A stretch of DNA of 64,000 bases from Halorussus salilacus (GTDB lineage Archaea; Halobacteriota; Halobacteria; Halobacteriales; Haladaptataceae): NCBI RefSeq assembly GCF_024138125.1, contig NZ_CP099993.1, positions 682,001 through 746,000 on the forward strand, in the 5' to 3' direction. A program made the translations under genes and the position numbers. Below the pieces are notes generated by a model, which was given only the letters and a program-made list of their open reading frames with translations, was not told the origin of the DNA and searched no databases. Positions 36,997 through 45,087 of the stretch are shown piece after piece. Every line of letters starts with the position of its first letter. Positions within the stretch are counted from its first letter, which is position 1.

Positions 36997-38715
36997 TCAC
37001 TGCTTCTCTGCCAACCGCTCGACCCGCTCCAGCGAGTCGGCGTCCTCAGGGTCCTTGTCGTCGCGAACTCCCAAGAAGCGCGGGAACCGGAGGGCGTACC
37101 CCGACGAGTAGGTCGGCGACTCCTGTATCTCCTCGTAGCCGACCTCGAAGACGACCTCGGGGCGAATATCGACCTCCTGTCCGTCTTGGGCCCGGATGTG
37201 TGGTTCGAGCAGTTCCGTGAGGTCGGCCAGCTCCTCGTCTGTGATGCCGGTGGCGACCTTCCCGAGGGTCTCGAACTCGTCGCCCGCGTCGCCGACGCGG
37301 GCCGACAGCAGGAAGGTCCCGAGGAACTTCGCGCGCCGACCCTCGCCCCACTCCGCGCCCGTGACCACGAGGTCTAACGTCTCTACTGCTGGCTTTCGCT
37401 TGAGCCAGTTCTTCCCGCGTCGGCCGGGCGAGTAGGTCGACTCGGGGTCCTTGAGCATGATTCCCTCGTGGCCCGCGTCGAGGGCGTCGGCCTCGATGTC
37501 GGCTATCTCGTCGGCGTCGTCGGTGATCCGGAGGTCGGCGACGCCGGAGGCAAGCACCGCGTCCAGTCGCTCGTGGCGTTGCGCGACGGGCGCGCCGAGC
37601 AGGTCCTCGCCCCCGGCGTGGAGGCAGTCGAACGCGAACAGGTCGAGTTCGACCGCCTCGCGGGCGCGGGCCACGTCGTGCTTCCGGCGAAAACGTCTGA
37701 GGACCTCCTGAAAGGGCAGGGGGTCGCCGTCGTCGTCGGTCGCGACCACCTCGCCGTCGAGGATGGCCGGGACGTCGAGGTGCGCCTCGACGAACTCGAC
37801 GACCTCGGGGAGGGCGTCGGTCACGTCCTCCATGTTGCGCGAGAAGACCGCGACCTCGCGGGCGTCGCCGTCGGTCGCGGCGTCTGCGGTCGCCTCGCCA
37901 GCCCAGCCGAGTCCCTCGGGGTCGTGGTGGACCTGAACGCGCGCGCCGTCGTACTTCGTCTCGACCGCCGCCTCGCCCCACTCGTCGAGCGCGTCGCTCA
38001 CGGTCCCGGCCTGCGCGAGCATCGCCTGGACGGGACGGCCGAGTTCGAGGTCCATCGCGTCGAGTCCGGCCTCGCCCTCCTCGCGGGCGACACGGGCGAC
38101 CTCGCCGTAGTCGTTCGACACCTGGAGGGCGCGCTCGACCGACTCGACGGGCACGTCGAACGCCGACGCGACCGCGTCCCGGACGGTGCCCTCGCCGACG
38201 CCGATTCGCATCTCCGAGAGGACGAGCCGGGCGAGGTACCGGGCCTCGCGGGGGCTCGCGCGGTTGAACAGGCCGAACAGGATGTCTATCTTCTTGTCCC
38301 GGCTCCCCGACCCCTCGGCGTCTGCCAGCGCCGCCAGTTCGTCGGCGACCCCCGCGACCGAGAGGGCCGAGTCGTCGCCGCCGGACCCGAACGCCGCGAG
38401 TCCCCGCTGGCCGCCGAACTCGTAGCTCGCGGCGACCTCGCCGATGTCGCCCACGTCGGCGAGTCGGGCCTCCACGTCCCCCGCGGAGACGTTCGTGCCC
38501 GCGGCGCGCGCGACGGCCTCGTAGCAGTAGTTCGGGCCGATGTCGAGCGTCTCCGAGGACCACGCCGGAAACACCCGGCCCTGCACGAACCGCGCGAGGA
38601 CGGGGAGGTCGTCGGTCGCGCTCCCGAGGAGCGAGGTCACTCGCTCGGTTATCTCGGTGTCGGCGCTCAGCTGCTCGATCTCGGCCGCGGCGTCGGCGAA
38701 CTCCCCGAACTCCAT
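36997..38715 (-). CDS. ligA: ATP-dependent DNA ligase
   Basis: 572 residues, archaeal LigA. The N-terminal DNA-binding helical domain includes LARLVLSEMRIGVGEGTVRD. The adenylation motif is K254-Y-D-G-A-R (KxDG). LDGEVVA, LFAFDCL and EGIMLKDPESTYSPGRR are nucleotidyltransferase motifs III-IV. LKRKPA with the OB domain ends in VFEVGYEEIQ. The ATG at 38715 is chosen because a TATA box (TTTAAA) lies 26-31 bases upstream. It joins nicks in replication and repair. Confidence 0.96.
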   Translation of the reverse strand: MEFGEFADAAAEIEQLSADTEITERVTSLLGSATDDLPVLARFVQGRVFPAWSSETLDIGPNYCYEAVARAAGTNVSAGDVEARLADVGDIGEVAASYEFGGQRGLAAFGSGGDDSALSVAGVADELAALADAEGSGSRDKKIDILFGLFNRASPREARYLARLVLSEMRIGVGEGTVRDAVASAFDVPVESVERALQVSNDYGEVARVAREEGEAGLDAMDLELGRPVQAMLAQAGTVSDALDEWGEAAVETKYDGARVQVHHDPEGLGWAGEATADAATDGDAREVAVFSRNMEDVTDALPEVVEFVEAHLDVPAILDGEVVATDDDGDPLPFQEVLRRFRRKHDVARAREAVELDLFAFDCLHAGGEDLLGAPVAQRHERLDAVLASGVADLRITDDADEIADIEADALDAGHEGIMLKDPESTYSPGRRGKNWLKRKPAVETLDLVVTGAEWGEGRRAKFLGTFLLSARVGDAGDEFETLGKVATGITDEELADLTELLEPHIRAQDGQEVDIRPEVVFEVGYEEIQESPTYSSGYALRFPRFLGVRDDKDPEDADSLERVERLAEKQ

Positions 38716-38740
38716 CGCGCGGGAGTAGTGACGGCCCGGA

Positions 38741-38746
38741 TTTAAA
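38741..38746 (-). promoter_or_regulatory. TATA box for ligA
   Basis: TTTAAA, 26-31 bases before ATG 38715, giving a leaderless transcript. The palindrome 38760-38804 begins 13 bases upstream of it. Confidence 0.75.
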
Positions 38747-38759
38747 CCGTGTGGGTTCC

Positions 38760-38804
38760 GGTGTCCGAGGGCCCGGTCGCGAGGCGACCGGGCCCTCGGA
38801 CACC
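38760..38804. repeat. Perfect inverted repeat, 21-base arms with a 3-base loop
   Basis: GGTGTCCGAGGGCCCGGTCG plus C, loop GAG, then the exact complement. It sits in the divergent promoter gap between ligA and a rightward membrane-protein gene. It is therefore upstream of both genes, so it cannot be a terminator for either. Confidence 0.9.
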
Positions 38805-38821
38805 TTCGGGAGTGAACAAGA

Positions 38822-38828
38822 CTTATCG
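38822..38828 (+). promoter_or_regulatory. TATA box for the 38854 membrane protein
   Basis: CTTATCG, 26-32 bases before ATG 38854. Confidence 0.55.
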
Positions 38829-38853
38829 CGTCGGACTCCCCCAGTTCCGGGCG

Positions 38854-39654
38854 ATGCCCTCCACCGACCGACCATTCTCCGCCCGACTCGAAGCCGGGTG
38901 GGAGCGAGCGACCGAACACCTCCCGCTGGCGGCCGTCCCCGTGATTTCGAGCCTCGCGAGCGTCGACGAGGTCCGGCGCGTCCTCGAATTCCGGGACGGC
39001 GCGCACTTCGGACTCGCCTTCCGGTTCCCGCCCGCGCTGGCAGACGTCTGGACGTTCGTGAGCCTGCCGAACCGAGAGCCGGGAGTCCACGTCTCGCCGA
39101 CGCTCGCGCTCCTGCCGGTGGTGATACTCGTCGAGTCGGTCCTGCTCGCGGGCCTGCTCGGGAGCGTCCGCGAGGCGCTTGAGACGGGCCGGTACGACTT
39201 CGGGGAGAACGCCCGGCGGTACTTCGCGCCGGTGTTGGTCTATCAGGCGCTGGTCGCGGTCGTCGGGTTCGCGGCGTTCGCGGTGATGGCGGCGGTCCTC
39301 CCGCTCGCGGTCGTCCTGATTCCGGCGTTCATCGCGCTCTCGTACCTGTTCTACGCCGCGCCGTACCTGCTCGTGGTCGCCGACGCGGGCGTGGAAGACG
39401 CGCTGGTCCGGAGCTACGAGTGGGCGGTCGCTGGCGGGCCGTACCTCCGGTTCGGCGTCGGCTACCTGCTCGTCGTGACCGCCGTCTCGCTGGTCGGGAC
39501 CGCGGTCGTGGTCAACCTCGGCGCGCTCGGGGTGCTGGTCGGGGCGTTCGCGTCGGCCCCGGTCGCGCTCGCGCTGACGTTCGCCACGGCCGAGTTCGTC
39601 GCCGAGATGGACCGGGAGGGGATGGGGACTGCGGGGACCGACGCGGGGAGATAG
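38854..39654 (+). CDS. Polytopic membrane protein, unknown function
   Basis: 266 residues. Four to five helices are visible (about 88-112, 125-165, 168-180, 206-246), with an amphipathic N-terminal third. The loops contain no catalytic signature. It resembles the haloarchaeal class of DUF membrane proteins with a repeated helical unit. It is co-directional with the glutamate-cysteine ligase-like gene, 61 bases downstream. Confidence 0.65.
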   Translation: MPSTDRPFSARLEAGWERATEHLPLAAVPVISSLASVDEVRRVLEFRDGAHFGLAFRFPPALADVWTFVSLPNREPGVHVSPTLALLPVVILVESVLLAGLLGSVREALETGRYDFGENARRYFAPVLVYQALVAVVGFAAFAVMAAVLPLAVVLIPAFIALSYLFYAAPYLLVVADAGVEDALVRSYEWAVAGGPYLRFGVGYLLVVTAVSLVGTAVVVNLGALGVLVGAFASAPVALALTFATAEFVAEMDREGMGTAGTDAGR

Positions 39655-39715
39655 CCCGCGGCCCGCCGAGGACGTAGCCCGTGGATTGAAGGCGATTCCG
39701 TGAGACCTACTCCCC

Positions 39716-41263
39716 ATGCCCGAGTCCGACCTCGCAGCGCGGGTCGAAGACGTGCGCTCGGTCGACCCCGAGACGTTCCAGTCGCGAGTCGAAGCCGACG
39801 CGGAGGTCATCATCGAGGAGATAGACGCCGGGACCTTCGACAACCCGCAGGCGATAATCGGGTTCGAGTACGAGTTCTACGCGGTCGACGCCGAGACCGC
39901 CGCCCTCACGCGAGTCCCGCGCCAACTGCTCGACCTCATCGGATTCGAGAAGGAACTCGGTCTGCACAACGCCGAGATGTCCACGAGCCCCCAGCCGCTG
40001 AACCCCCACGGTCTCGACGCTCAGGAGTCGGAGGTCAAAGCCCGCCTCTCGGCCGCCGAGGACCGGACCGGCGCGGAGGGGATGCGACTCGTCAGCGACG
40101 CGATGTGGACCATCCCGCCCGAGGGCGAGACCGCCCGGGGGTACCTCACGAACAGCGTCGAGGACCGCGGGGTCCGAATCGCCTCGAACATGAGCGACTC
40201 GGTGCGCTACCACGCGATGGCCAACACCGACGCCGACGTGGGGATGGGACTCGACGCGCCCCATGTGAGCCTCGACGCCGACACCGTGATGCCCGAGAGC
40301 CTCATCACCTCCATCCAGCCCCACTACCAAGTGCCTCACGCACGCGACCTGCCGACCTACTTCCAGTACGCGGTCCGTATCGCCGCGCCCCTGCTCGCGC
40401 TCGGGGTCAACTCTCCCTTCTTTCCGCCGGACCTCTACGACGCCGACGCCGACCCCGAGGAGATACTCGCCGACGGGTGGCACGAGAACCGAATCAGCGT
40501 GTTCGAGACCGTGCTCAACGGCCGCGAGGGCGTCCCCGACAAGGTCCGATTCCCCGAGGACATCGCGAGCGCCGTGGAGGCGGTCGAGCGAGTCGCGGCC
40601 GACCACACGGTCGTGCCGATGCCGGTCGAGTCGAGCGACCGCTTCGACGACGAGTTCGCCCACTTCCGGCTGAAACACGGCACCTTCTGGCGGTGGGTCC
40701 GGCCGGTCTTCGGCGGGGCCACGCGGTCGGATGCCAACGCCCGCATCGAGTTCCGGCCCATCGCGGCCCAGCCCACGGTCCGGGACTCCATCGCGTTCCA
40801 GGCCGCGTTCGCGGGGCTTCTGGAGTCGATGTTCCGGCGCGAGCATCCGGTCCACCACCTCGACTGGGTGGTCGCCCGGGACAACTTCTACGCCGCGATG
40901 CGCGACGGACTGGACGCCGACGTCTACTGGATCACCAACGCGGGCGAGGAGACCACCGACACCGAGAAGCTGTACACCGACGTCTTCGCCCACGCCAAGG
41001 ACGGCCTCCAGGCCCGCGGGCTGACCGACGAGCAGGCCGCCAAGTACCTCTGGCCGCTCCGCCAGCGCGCCCGCCACGGGCTGACGCCCGCGAGTTGGAA
41101 GCGCGAGCGGGTTCGAGAGCGACTCGACGACGGCGAAGACTTCGAGGAGGCGGTCTACGGCATGCAGCGCGAGTACATCAAGCACCAGTCCGAGACCCTC
41201 ATCGACGGGAGCTTCGCCGACTGGGTCGGCCGCGGCGGGGGCGAGATGGACCGCGAGGAGTGA
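39716..41263 (+). CDS. Glutamate-cysteine ligase-like (GCS2 family) protein
   Basis: 515 residues. GFEYEFYAVDAETA (about 49-62) and the following LHNAEMSTSPQPLNPH resemble the carboxylate-amine ligase/GCS2 fold. Other family-like segments are GVNSPFFPPDLYDAD and RIEFRPIAAQPTVRDSIAFQ. It is longer than typical YbdK enzymes and may be a paralogue with another substrate. Gamma-glutamylcysteine is the main low-molecular-weight thiol of haloarchaea, which makes this role possible but not certain. It is followed by two hairpins (41303 and 41391). Confidence 0.78.
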   Translation: MPESDLAARVEDVRSVDPETFQSRVEADAEVIIEEIDAGTFDNPQAIIGFEYEFYAVDAETAALTRVPRQLLDLIGFEKELGLHNAEMSTSPQPLNPHGLDAQESEVKARLSAAEDRTGAEGMRLVSDAMWTIPPEGETARGYLTNSVEDRGVRIASNMSDSVRYHAMANTDADVGMGLDAPHVSLDADTVMPESLITSIQPHYQVPHARDLPTYFQYAVRIAAPLLALGVNSPFFPPDLYDADADPEEILADGWHENRISVFETVLNGREGVPDKVRFPEDIASAVEAVERVAADHTVVPMPVESSDRFDDEFAHFRLKHGTFWRWVRPVFGGATRSDANARIEFRPIAAQPTVRDSIAFQAAFAGLLESMFRREHPVHHLDWVVARDNFYAAMRDGLDADVYWITNAGEETTDTEKLYTDVFAHAKDGLQARGLTDEQAAKYLWPLRQRARHGLTPASWKRERVRERLDDGEDFEEAVYGMQREYIKHQSETLIDGSFADWVGRGGGEMDREE

Positions 41264-41302
41264 CGCGACGATGAGGCGGTCCACCGACGAGCGACCGAGC
41301 GA

Positions 41303-41329
41303 GAGCAAGGCGGCAGAGCCGCCTTGCTC
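41303..41329. terminator. Hairpin downstream of the GCS2-like gene
   Basis: GAGCAAGGCGG / CCGCCTTGCTC with a 5-base loop (CAGAG). It starts 40 bases after the stop at 41263 and could end that transcript, but there is no T-run after it. Confidence 0.5.
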
Positions 41330-41384
41330 GACGCGAACGAGGAGGTGACCCCGGTTTTGGCCCGGGTTTCATCAGAAAAGAATC

Positions 41385-41406
41385 GCGGCGAAGCCGCGAT
41401 TTTGAA
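41385..41406 (-). terminator. Hairpin and T-rich terminator for psmB
   Basis: On the minus strand AATCGCGGC-TTC-GCCGCGATT is followed by CTTTTCT. It lies 17 bases after the psmB stop and is the best terminator in the window. Confidence 0.65.
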
Positions 41407-41422
41407 CGCGATAAACGGCCGG

Positions 41423-42151
41423 TTATAGCGCGTCGTCGTAGTCCTCGAACTCCGAGATCTCGACGCCCTCGCCGTCCATCTCGGCCATCCACATCCCGTT
41501 TCCGGAGGCGGTGTCGCGCTCGACCGCGCTCTTGAGCGCGCGGACCGCGACTTCGCGGGCCTCGTCCTGACCGATGTCCTCGTGGTAGTCCTGTTCGAGC
41601 ACGCCGAGCGCGAACTGCGACCCCGACCCCGAGACGGTGTAGGTCTCCTCGGTCACGCCGCCGAGCGCGTCGAACGAGTAGACGTGGCCGCCCTCGTCGT
41701 CGACGCCGCCGAGGATGGGGACCACGATGAGGAACGCGCCCGACCGCAGGAGGTTGGCCGTCAGCGTCGAGAGCGCGTCCATGCTCATGTCCTCGCCCCG
41801 GCGGGTCTCGTAGAGGTTGCCCTCGACCTTCAGGGTGCGGATGAGCGACTGGGCCGCCGAGACCGACCCGGCGATGGTGAGCGCGCCGTTGGGGTGGACC
41901 TGCTCGACCTTCTGGGCGGTCTTGCTGGAGACCATGTTGCCGAGGCTGGCGCGCTTGTCGGTCACCATCACCACGCCGTCGGCGGTCGTCAGGCCGATGG
42001 TCGTGGTGCCGGTCTTGAGCTGCTCGACCTCGGACATGTCGACCGACCGCTCGGGAAGCGAGCCGAGTTCGGGCTCGTAGGGGTTCGGGCCGGAAGATTC
42101 GAGGTTCGCTGCGTTCTGTGAGAACTGGGAGCCGTCCATTGGGTTACGCAT
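41423..42151 (-). CDS. psmB: 20S proteasome beta subunit
   Basis: 242 residues. A propeptide of about 48 residues ends at TG/TTTIG (cleavage G48/Thr49), exposing the catalytic threonine. GVVMVTDKRASLGNMVSSK and the SGSGSQFALGVLEQDY segment are family signatures. It forms the inner rings of the 20S core together with alpha subunits encoded elsewhere. PAN (59274) and a JAMM protease (19831) in the same window belong to the same system. Confidence 0.96.
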   Translation of the reverse strand: MRNPMDGSQFSQNAANLESSGPNPYEPELGSLPERSVDMSEVEQLKTGTTTIGLTTADGVVMVTDKRASLGNMVSSKTAQKVEQVHPNGALTIAGSVSAAQSLIRTLKVEGNLYETRRGEDMSMDALSTLTANLLRSGAFLIVVPILGGVDDEGGHVYSFDALGGVTEETYTVSGSGSQFALGVLEQDYHEDIGQDEAREVAVRALKSAVERDTASGNGMWMAEMDGEGVEISEFEDYDDAL

Positions 42152-42256
42152 TACCCGTCCCTAGCCCGCCAGCACTGATAAAACCAACCCTTCCGGAGAG
42201 TCGACGTACCGGCGGCTCGCCGGTCGGATTCGCCGGAGAACTCCCGGGACTCGCCG

Positions 42257-42424
42257 TCAGGCCGCGGCGTCGTAGGCCCGGCCGAGTCGGTTCACCACCC
42301 GGTGGACGGGGAGCGGAATGCCAGCCTGCTTGGCGGCGACCGCCAGCGGCAACAGGCAGATGCTGATTGCGACGCTCAGCTGGTACAGGGCGAACAGGGT
42401 CGCGCGTCGGAGCCGTGTGGGCAT
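42257..42424 (-). CDS. Small membrane protein, unknown function
   Basis: 55 residues beginning MPTRLRRATLFALYQ, with one hydrophobic segment (about 9-31) and a basic C-terminus HRVVNRLGRAYDAAA. It is independent of psmB and upstream of it, and its promoter could be TTTATACC on the minus strand (42460-42467). It matches the style of short haloarchaeal membrane genes. No function is recognised. Confidence 0.6.
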   Translation of the reverse strand: MPTRLRRATLFALYQLSVAISICLLPLAVAAKQAGIPLPVHRVVNRLGRAYDAAA

Positions 42425-42725
42425 TGGACTGCGTACCTCGTTCGGGGGTCAGCCCACCCGGTATAAAAGTGTTTCTGGATTCTAAAATTCATAATTATCT
42501 ATATTATCGATAGGAGTCGCCGCCCTCTTGCGATTCAAGTCAGGTTGCGTTACGTCCAACGAGCGAGGAGTCGGCGTCCGCGCGGCCGTATGTCCGGACT
42601 TGGCGACGCCCGGCGTACGCATAACTTATGAGAATTATCGGACTCACGTCCGGGGCTCGCGCGCGCCGACCGCGCCCGCCGGTCGAAACCATAAAGCACG
42701 ACATGGCCCGCGACGACTGCTACGT
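42425..42725. promoter_or_regulatory. AT-rich divergent intergenic region
   Basis: 300 bases between the small membrane gene and the UPF0212 gene. It has two AT-rich blocks (42471-42512 and 42625-42642) in GC-rich surroundings, suggesting promoters in both directions. GAAACCATAAAGC (42685-42697) is a likely TATA region for 42726. No coding potential was found. Confidence 0.5.
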
Positions 42726-43103
42726 ATGAGCAATTACCTCGTTGCGATGGAAGCGGCATGGTTGGTACGCGACGTCGAGGACATCGACGACGCAATCGGC
42801 GTCGCGGTCAGCGAAGCCGGAAAGCGGCTGAACGACCAGAGCATGGACTACGTCGAGGTCGAGGTCGGCGCGACGGGCTGTCCCGCCTGCGGCGAACCGT
42901 TCGACTCGGCGTTCATCGCGGCCGGGACCGCGCTGGTCGGACTCGTACTGGAGATGAAGGTGTTCAACGCCGAGGGCGAAGAGCACGCCCAGCGCATCGC
43001 CAAGAGCGAGATCGGCGGAGCGCTCCGGGACGTTCCCCTCGAAGTCGTCGAGACCATCGAGTACGAGGAGGACGAGGACATCGAGTTCGGCGGCGAGGAG
43101 TGA
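42726..43103 (+). CDS. UPF0212/DUF555 family protein
   Basis: 125 residues. [36 protein letters not shown] and the [24 protein letters not shown] stretch are typical of this small archaeal family, including the CPAC metal-binding pair (Cys52, Cys55). The acidic tail ([14 protein letters not shown]) is halophilic. Function is unknown in all members. Its closest feature downstream is a family A element. The start is ATG 42726 with a TATA region about 33 bases upstream. Confidence 0.87.
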   Translation: MSNYLVAMEAAWLVRDVEDIDDAIGVAVSEAGKRLNDQSMDYVEVEVGATGCPACGEPFDSAFIAAGTALVGLVLEMKVFNAEGEEHAQRIAKSEIGGALRDVPLEVVETIEYEEDEDIEFGGEE

Positions 43104-43201
43104 CTCCGGCGGGAGTGACGTGACCACCGGGTTCGGAGACGAATCGCCCGTCGAGACCGACCTCGGGAATCGTCCGATGAACCATCCGCCGAGAACCGCC
43201 C

Positions 43202-43300
43202 GGTGACACAGTCCACCGTGAAACGGCCGGTGACACAGTCCACAGGAAAACGGCCGATTGCGCAGTCCACGGGAAAACGACCGGTGACACAGTCCACCAT
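43202..43300 (+). repeat. 27-base tandem repeat at the 5' side of family A copy 2
   Basis: Four units (about GGTGACACAGTCCACCGTGA plus AACGGCC) with a few changes. The same array, inverted, borders family A copy 3 at 51607-51700. Confidence 0.88.
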
Positions 43301-43530
43301 CGGGTGGGACTGAAAGGGGCCGCCCGCTCGCGCTTGCGTGGTCGTCTGGCCGACCCCTATCCGCGCGCGGTTTGCGCGGATATGTCGGCCAGCGACCGCG
43401 AGCGGGCGGGGGCTTTCTGGGTGTTAGTCGTGGAGTGTTCGCAGAGGGTTCGTAGCGAGCGGGTGGGGGCTTTCTGGGCGTTCTCGGTTTTGGAAGTGGT
43501 AGCTCGTAGCGAGCGGGCGGGGGCTTTCTG
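43202..43530 (+). repeat. Family A dispersed element, copy 2
   Basis: Array 43202-43300, then a 65-base block shared exactly with copy 3, then the internal hairpin GGCCGAC-CCCT-ATCCGCGC / GCGCGGAT-AT-GTCGGCC (43348-43390). A second shared block follows, with three GCGAGCGGG(C/T)GGGGGCTTTC arms. It fills the gap between the UPF0212 and GNAT genes and has the same direction as both. Short frames through it have no coding support. Confidence 0.88.
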
Positions 43531-43610
43531 ACGCTTCACGACTCCGTCCTGCAGATTCCCTCTCGCATCGTACCCGAGTCTCTATCTTGACTTCCAACAC
43601 CCGAGAAAGG

Positions 43611-43619
43611 ATTAAGTAA
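43611..43619 (+). promoter_or_regulatory. TATA box for the GNAT gene
   Basis: ATTAAGTAA, 23-31 bases before ATG 43642. Confidence 0.65.
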
Positions 43620-43641
43620 TTGCGGTGTGTTATCATTAATC

Positions 43642-44421
43642 ATGGAGTTCTCCGAGTCGCTGGAGTTCGACCACGAGGACCGCAAGCGAATCTACGAGTT
43701 CGTCGAGCGCCACGGCGAGGTCGAGGCCGACGACGCGCGCGACCGCCTCCGCGTGGACCCCGGTGGGTTCCGCCACCACGTCGCCATCCTCAAGCGCGAC
43801 GGCTACCTCGAAGAGCTCGACGGCCGCCTCCGGGCGGCGTTCGAGGAGGGCGCGGCCGAGGAGTACGAGACCGACGGCGTCGAGTTCACCATCCGGCCTG
43901 CCCGACAGGAGGACCTCTCGGGCATCGTGGGCGCGATTCGCCGGGTCGCCGAGCGGGGCCGATACATCGTCGCCGAGAGCGTCGCCGACGAGGTCGACCA
44001 CCAGGAGGCCCTGCTCCGGCACAACGAACTCGAATCGCGGATGTTCTTCGTCGCCACCGTCGGGAGCGAGACCCGCCGTAGCTCCGAGGGGCCCGGGACC
44101 ACGGACCCCGGCGACGAGGTGGTCGGGTGGGTCCACCTCCACGCGCCCGAACTCGACAAACTCGCGCACACCGCCGAGCTGACCGTGGGCGTCCTCGACG
44201 AGTACCGGGGCCACGGCATCGGGAGCCACCTCCTCGAACGCGGGCTGGCGTGGGCGGCCGCCAACGGACTGGAGAAGGTCTACCAGAGCGTCCCCTCCAC
44301 CAACGAGGACGCCATCGCGTTCCTCGACGCCCACGGCTGGGAGACCGAGGCGGTCCGGGAGGACCACTACAAGATCGACGACGAGTACGTCGACGAGGTG
44401 ATGATGGCGGTGGAGTTGTAG
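43642..44421 (+). CDS. GNAT N-acetyltransferase with N-terminal winged helix
   Basis: 259 residues. Residues 1-65 look like a winged helix (EFVERHGEVEADDARDRLRV, HHVAILKRDGYLEE). From 80 the GNAT fold follows, with motif A as VGVLDEYRGHGIGSHLLERG (acetyl-CoA pyrophosphate loop) near 190-210 and a variable loop (TRRSSEGPGTTD). It may be an acetyltransferase coupled to DNA binding. The substrate is unknown. The start at 43642 is 27 bases after a TATA box and follows a family A element. Confidence 0.85.
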   Translation: MEFSESLEFDHEDRKRIYEFVERHGEVEADDARDRLRVDPGGFRHHVAILKRDGYLEELDGRLRAAFEEGAAEEYETDGVEFTIRPARQEDLSGIVGAIRRVAERGRYIVAESVADEVDHQEALLRHNELESRMFFVATVGSETRRSSEGPGTTDPGDEVVGWVHLHAPELDKLAHTAELTVGVLDEYRGHGIGSHLLERGLAWAAANGLEKVYQSVPSTNEDAIAFLDAHGWETEAVREDHYKIDDEYVDEVMMAVEL

Positions 44422-44460
44422 CGCGAAAGAGCGGTCCGTCGCCGACCGACCTCCCGGCCC

Positions 44461-44667
44461 TCACTCGTCGTGAACCGGGAACGCGATCTCGGCGGTCGCG
44501 TGGTACTCCTGTATCTCGCCGTCCTCGACCTTCGCGGTCCAGTCCTCGACTTCGATGCCGCTGATGTCGTCGACGGTCTTACTGGCCTCGCGGAACGCCT
44601 CCTCGGCGGCGTCCTGCCACGATTCCTCGGAGGTGCCGAGCACCTTGATGACTTTGACTGCCGTCAT
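44461..44667 (-). CDS. Dodecin (flavin storage protein)
   Basis: 68 residues, the full length of a dodecin. TAVKVIKVLGTSEESWQDA and EYHATAEIAFPVHDE match the beta-alpha-beta-beta fold. Trp17 and the ISGIEVEDWTAKV Trp stack on riboflavin in haloarchaeal dodecins, where twelve subunits form a hollow sphere that binds flavin dimers. It is convergent to GNAT and preceded upstream (minus) by the short family A hairpin 44765-44812. Confidence 0.93.
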   Translation of the reverse strand: MTAVKVIKVLGTSEESWQDAAEEAFREASKTVDDISGIEVEDWTAKVEDGEIQEYHATAEIAFPVHDE

Positions 44668-44764
44668 GGCACCGGTGGTACGACGAGGTGGGTGTAGCGC
44701 TTTGTGGCCGCGAGGAACGACGCTGCGTGGTTCCGGTTACGGGTGAGTCAGGGCGAGAGCGAAG

Positions 44765-44812
44765 GCCCAGAAAGCCCCTGCGTGCTCGCGGTCGCACAGG
44801 CCCTTTCAGTCC
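44765..44812 (-). repeat. Family A element, minimal hairpin form
   Basis: On the minus strand it runs GGACTGAAAGGGCCTGTGCG, then ACCGCGAGCACGCA, then GGGGCTTTCTGGGC. It keeps the outer GAAAG/CTTTC pairing and a GCG-based stem but lacks the long internal stem. It lies in the divergent gap between dodecin and YchF and is co-directional with dodecin. Confidence 0.75.
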
Positions 44813-44830
44813 GACCGACAGCAGCGCGAC

Positions 44831-44983
44831 CGCGACCGCGACCGCAGGCCTCGAACCTCCCCAGCCTCTTGCGTTTCTCGGTCGCTCACTACGTTCGCTT
44901 CCTGCGATACTCATCCCTCGCGCGTGTCGGCGCGGCCGTCGGTCGCTTCGCTCCCGACGACCGCGCCAGCACGCGCCGGGCGG
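44831..44983 (+). repeat. Family B dispersed hairpin element, copy 2
   Basis: It contains ACCGCAGGCC, CCTCCCCAGCC, CTCATCCCTCGCGCG and CGCGCCAGCACGCGCC. The terminal hairpin arm is GGCGCGGCCGTCGG (44929-44942), matched with one mismatch by CCGACGACCGCGCC. It occupies most of the gap before YchF. Confidence 0.8.
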
Positions 44984-45087
44984 AGTAGTTCACGTTCGAG
45001 ACGGTCGCTGGACCACTCGGACTTCACATCTCCCCCGAAGTCCACGGAACCGAAAGGCAGTTCCCCCGGACGCCGGTACACTCTCGC

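Noticed and set aside
38716-39843. Leftward extension of ligA beyond its ATG
   Set aside because: The extra sequence is antisense to two real genes. The ligase family start and the TATA box fit 38715.
43202-43300. Possible CRISPR array (27-base direct repeats)
   Set aside because: The repeats touch each other with no unique spacers, number only four and have no cas genes nearby.
43304-43531. Small protein starting MGLKGAARSRLRG in the family A element
   Set aside because: It occurs in the elements only, covers hairpins that differ between copies and has no sensible fold.
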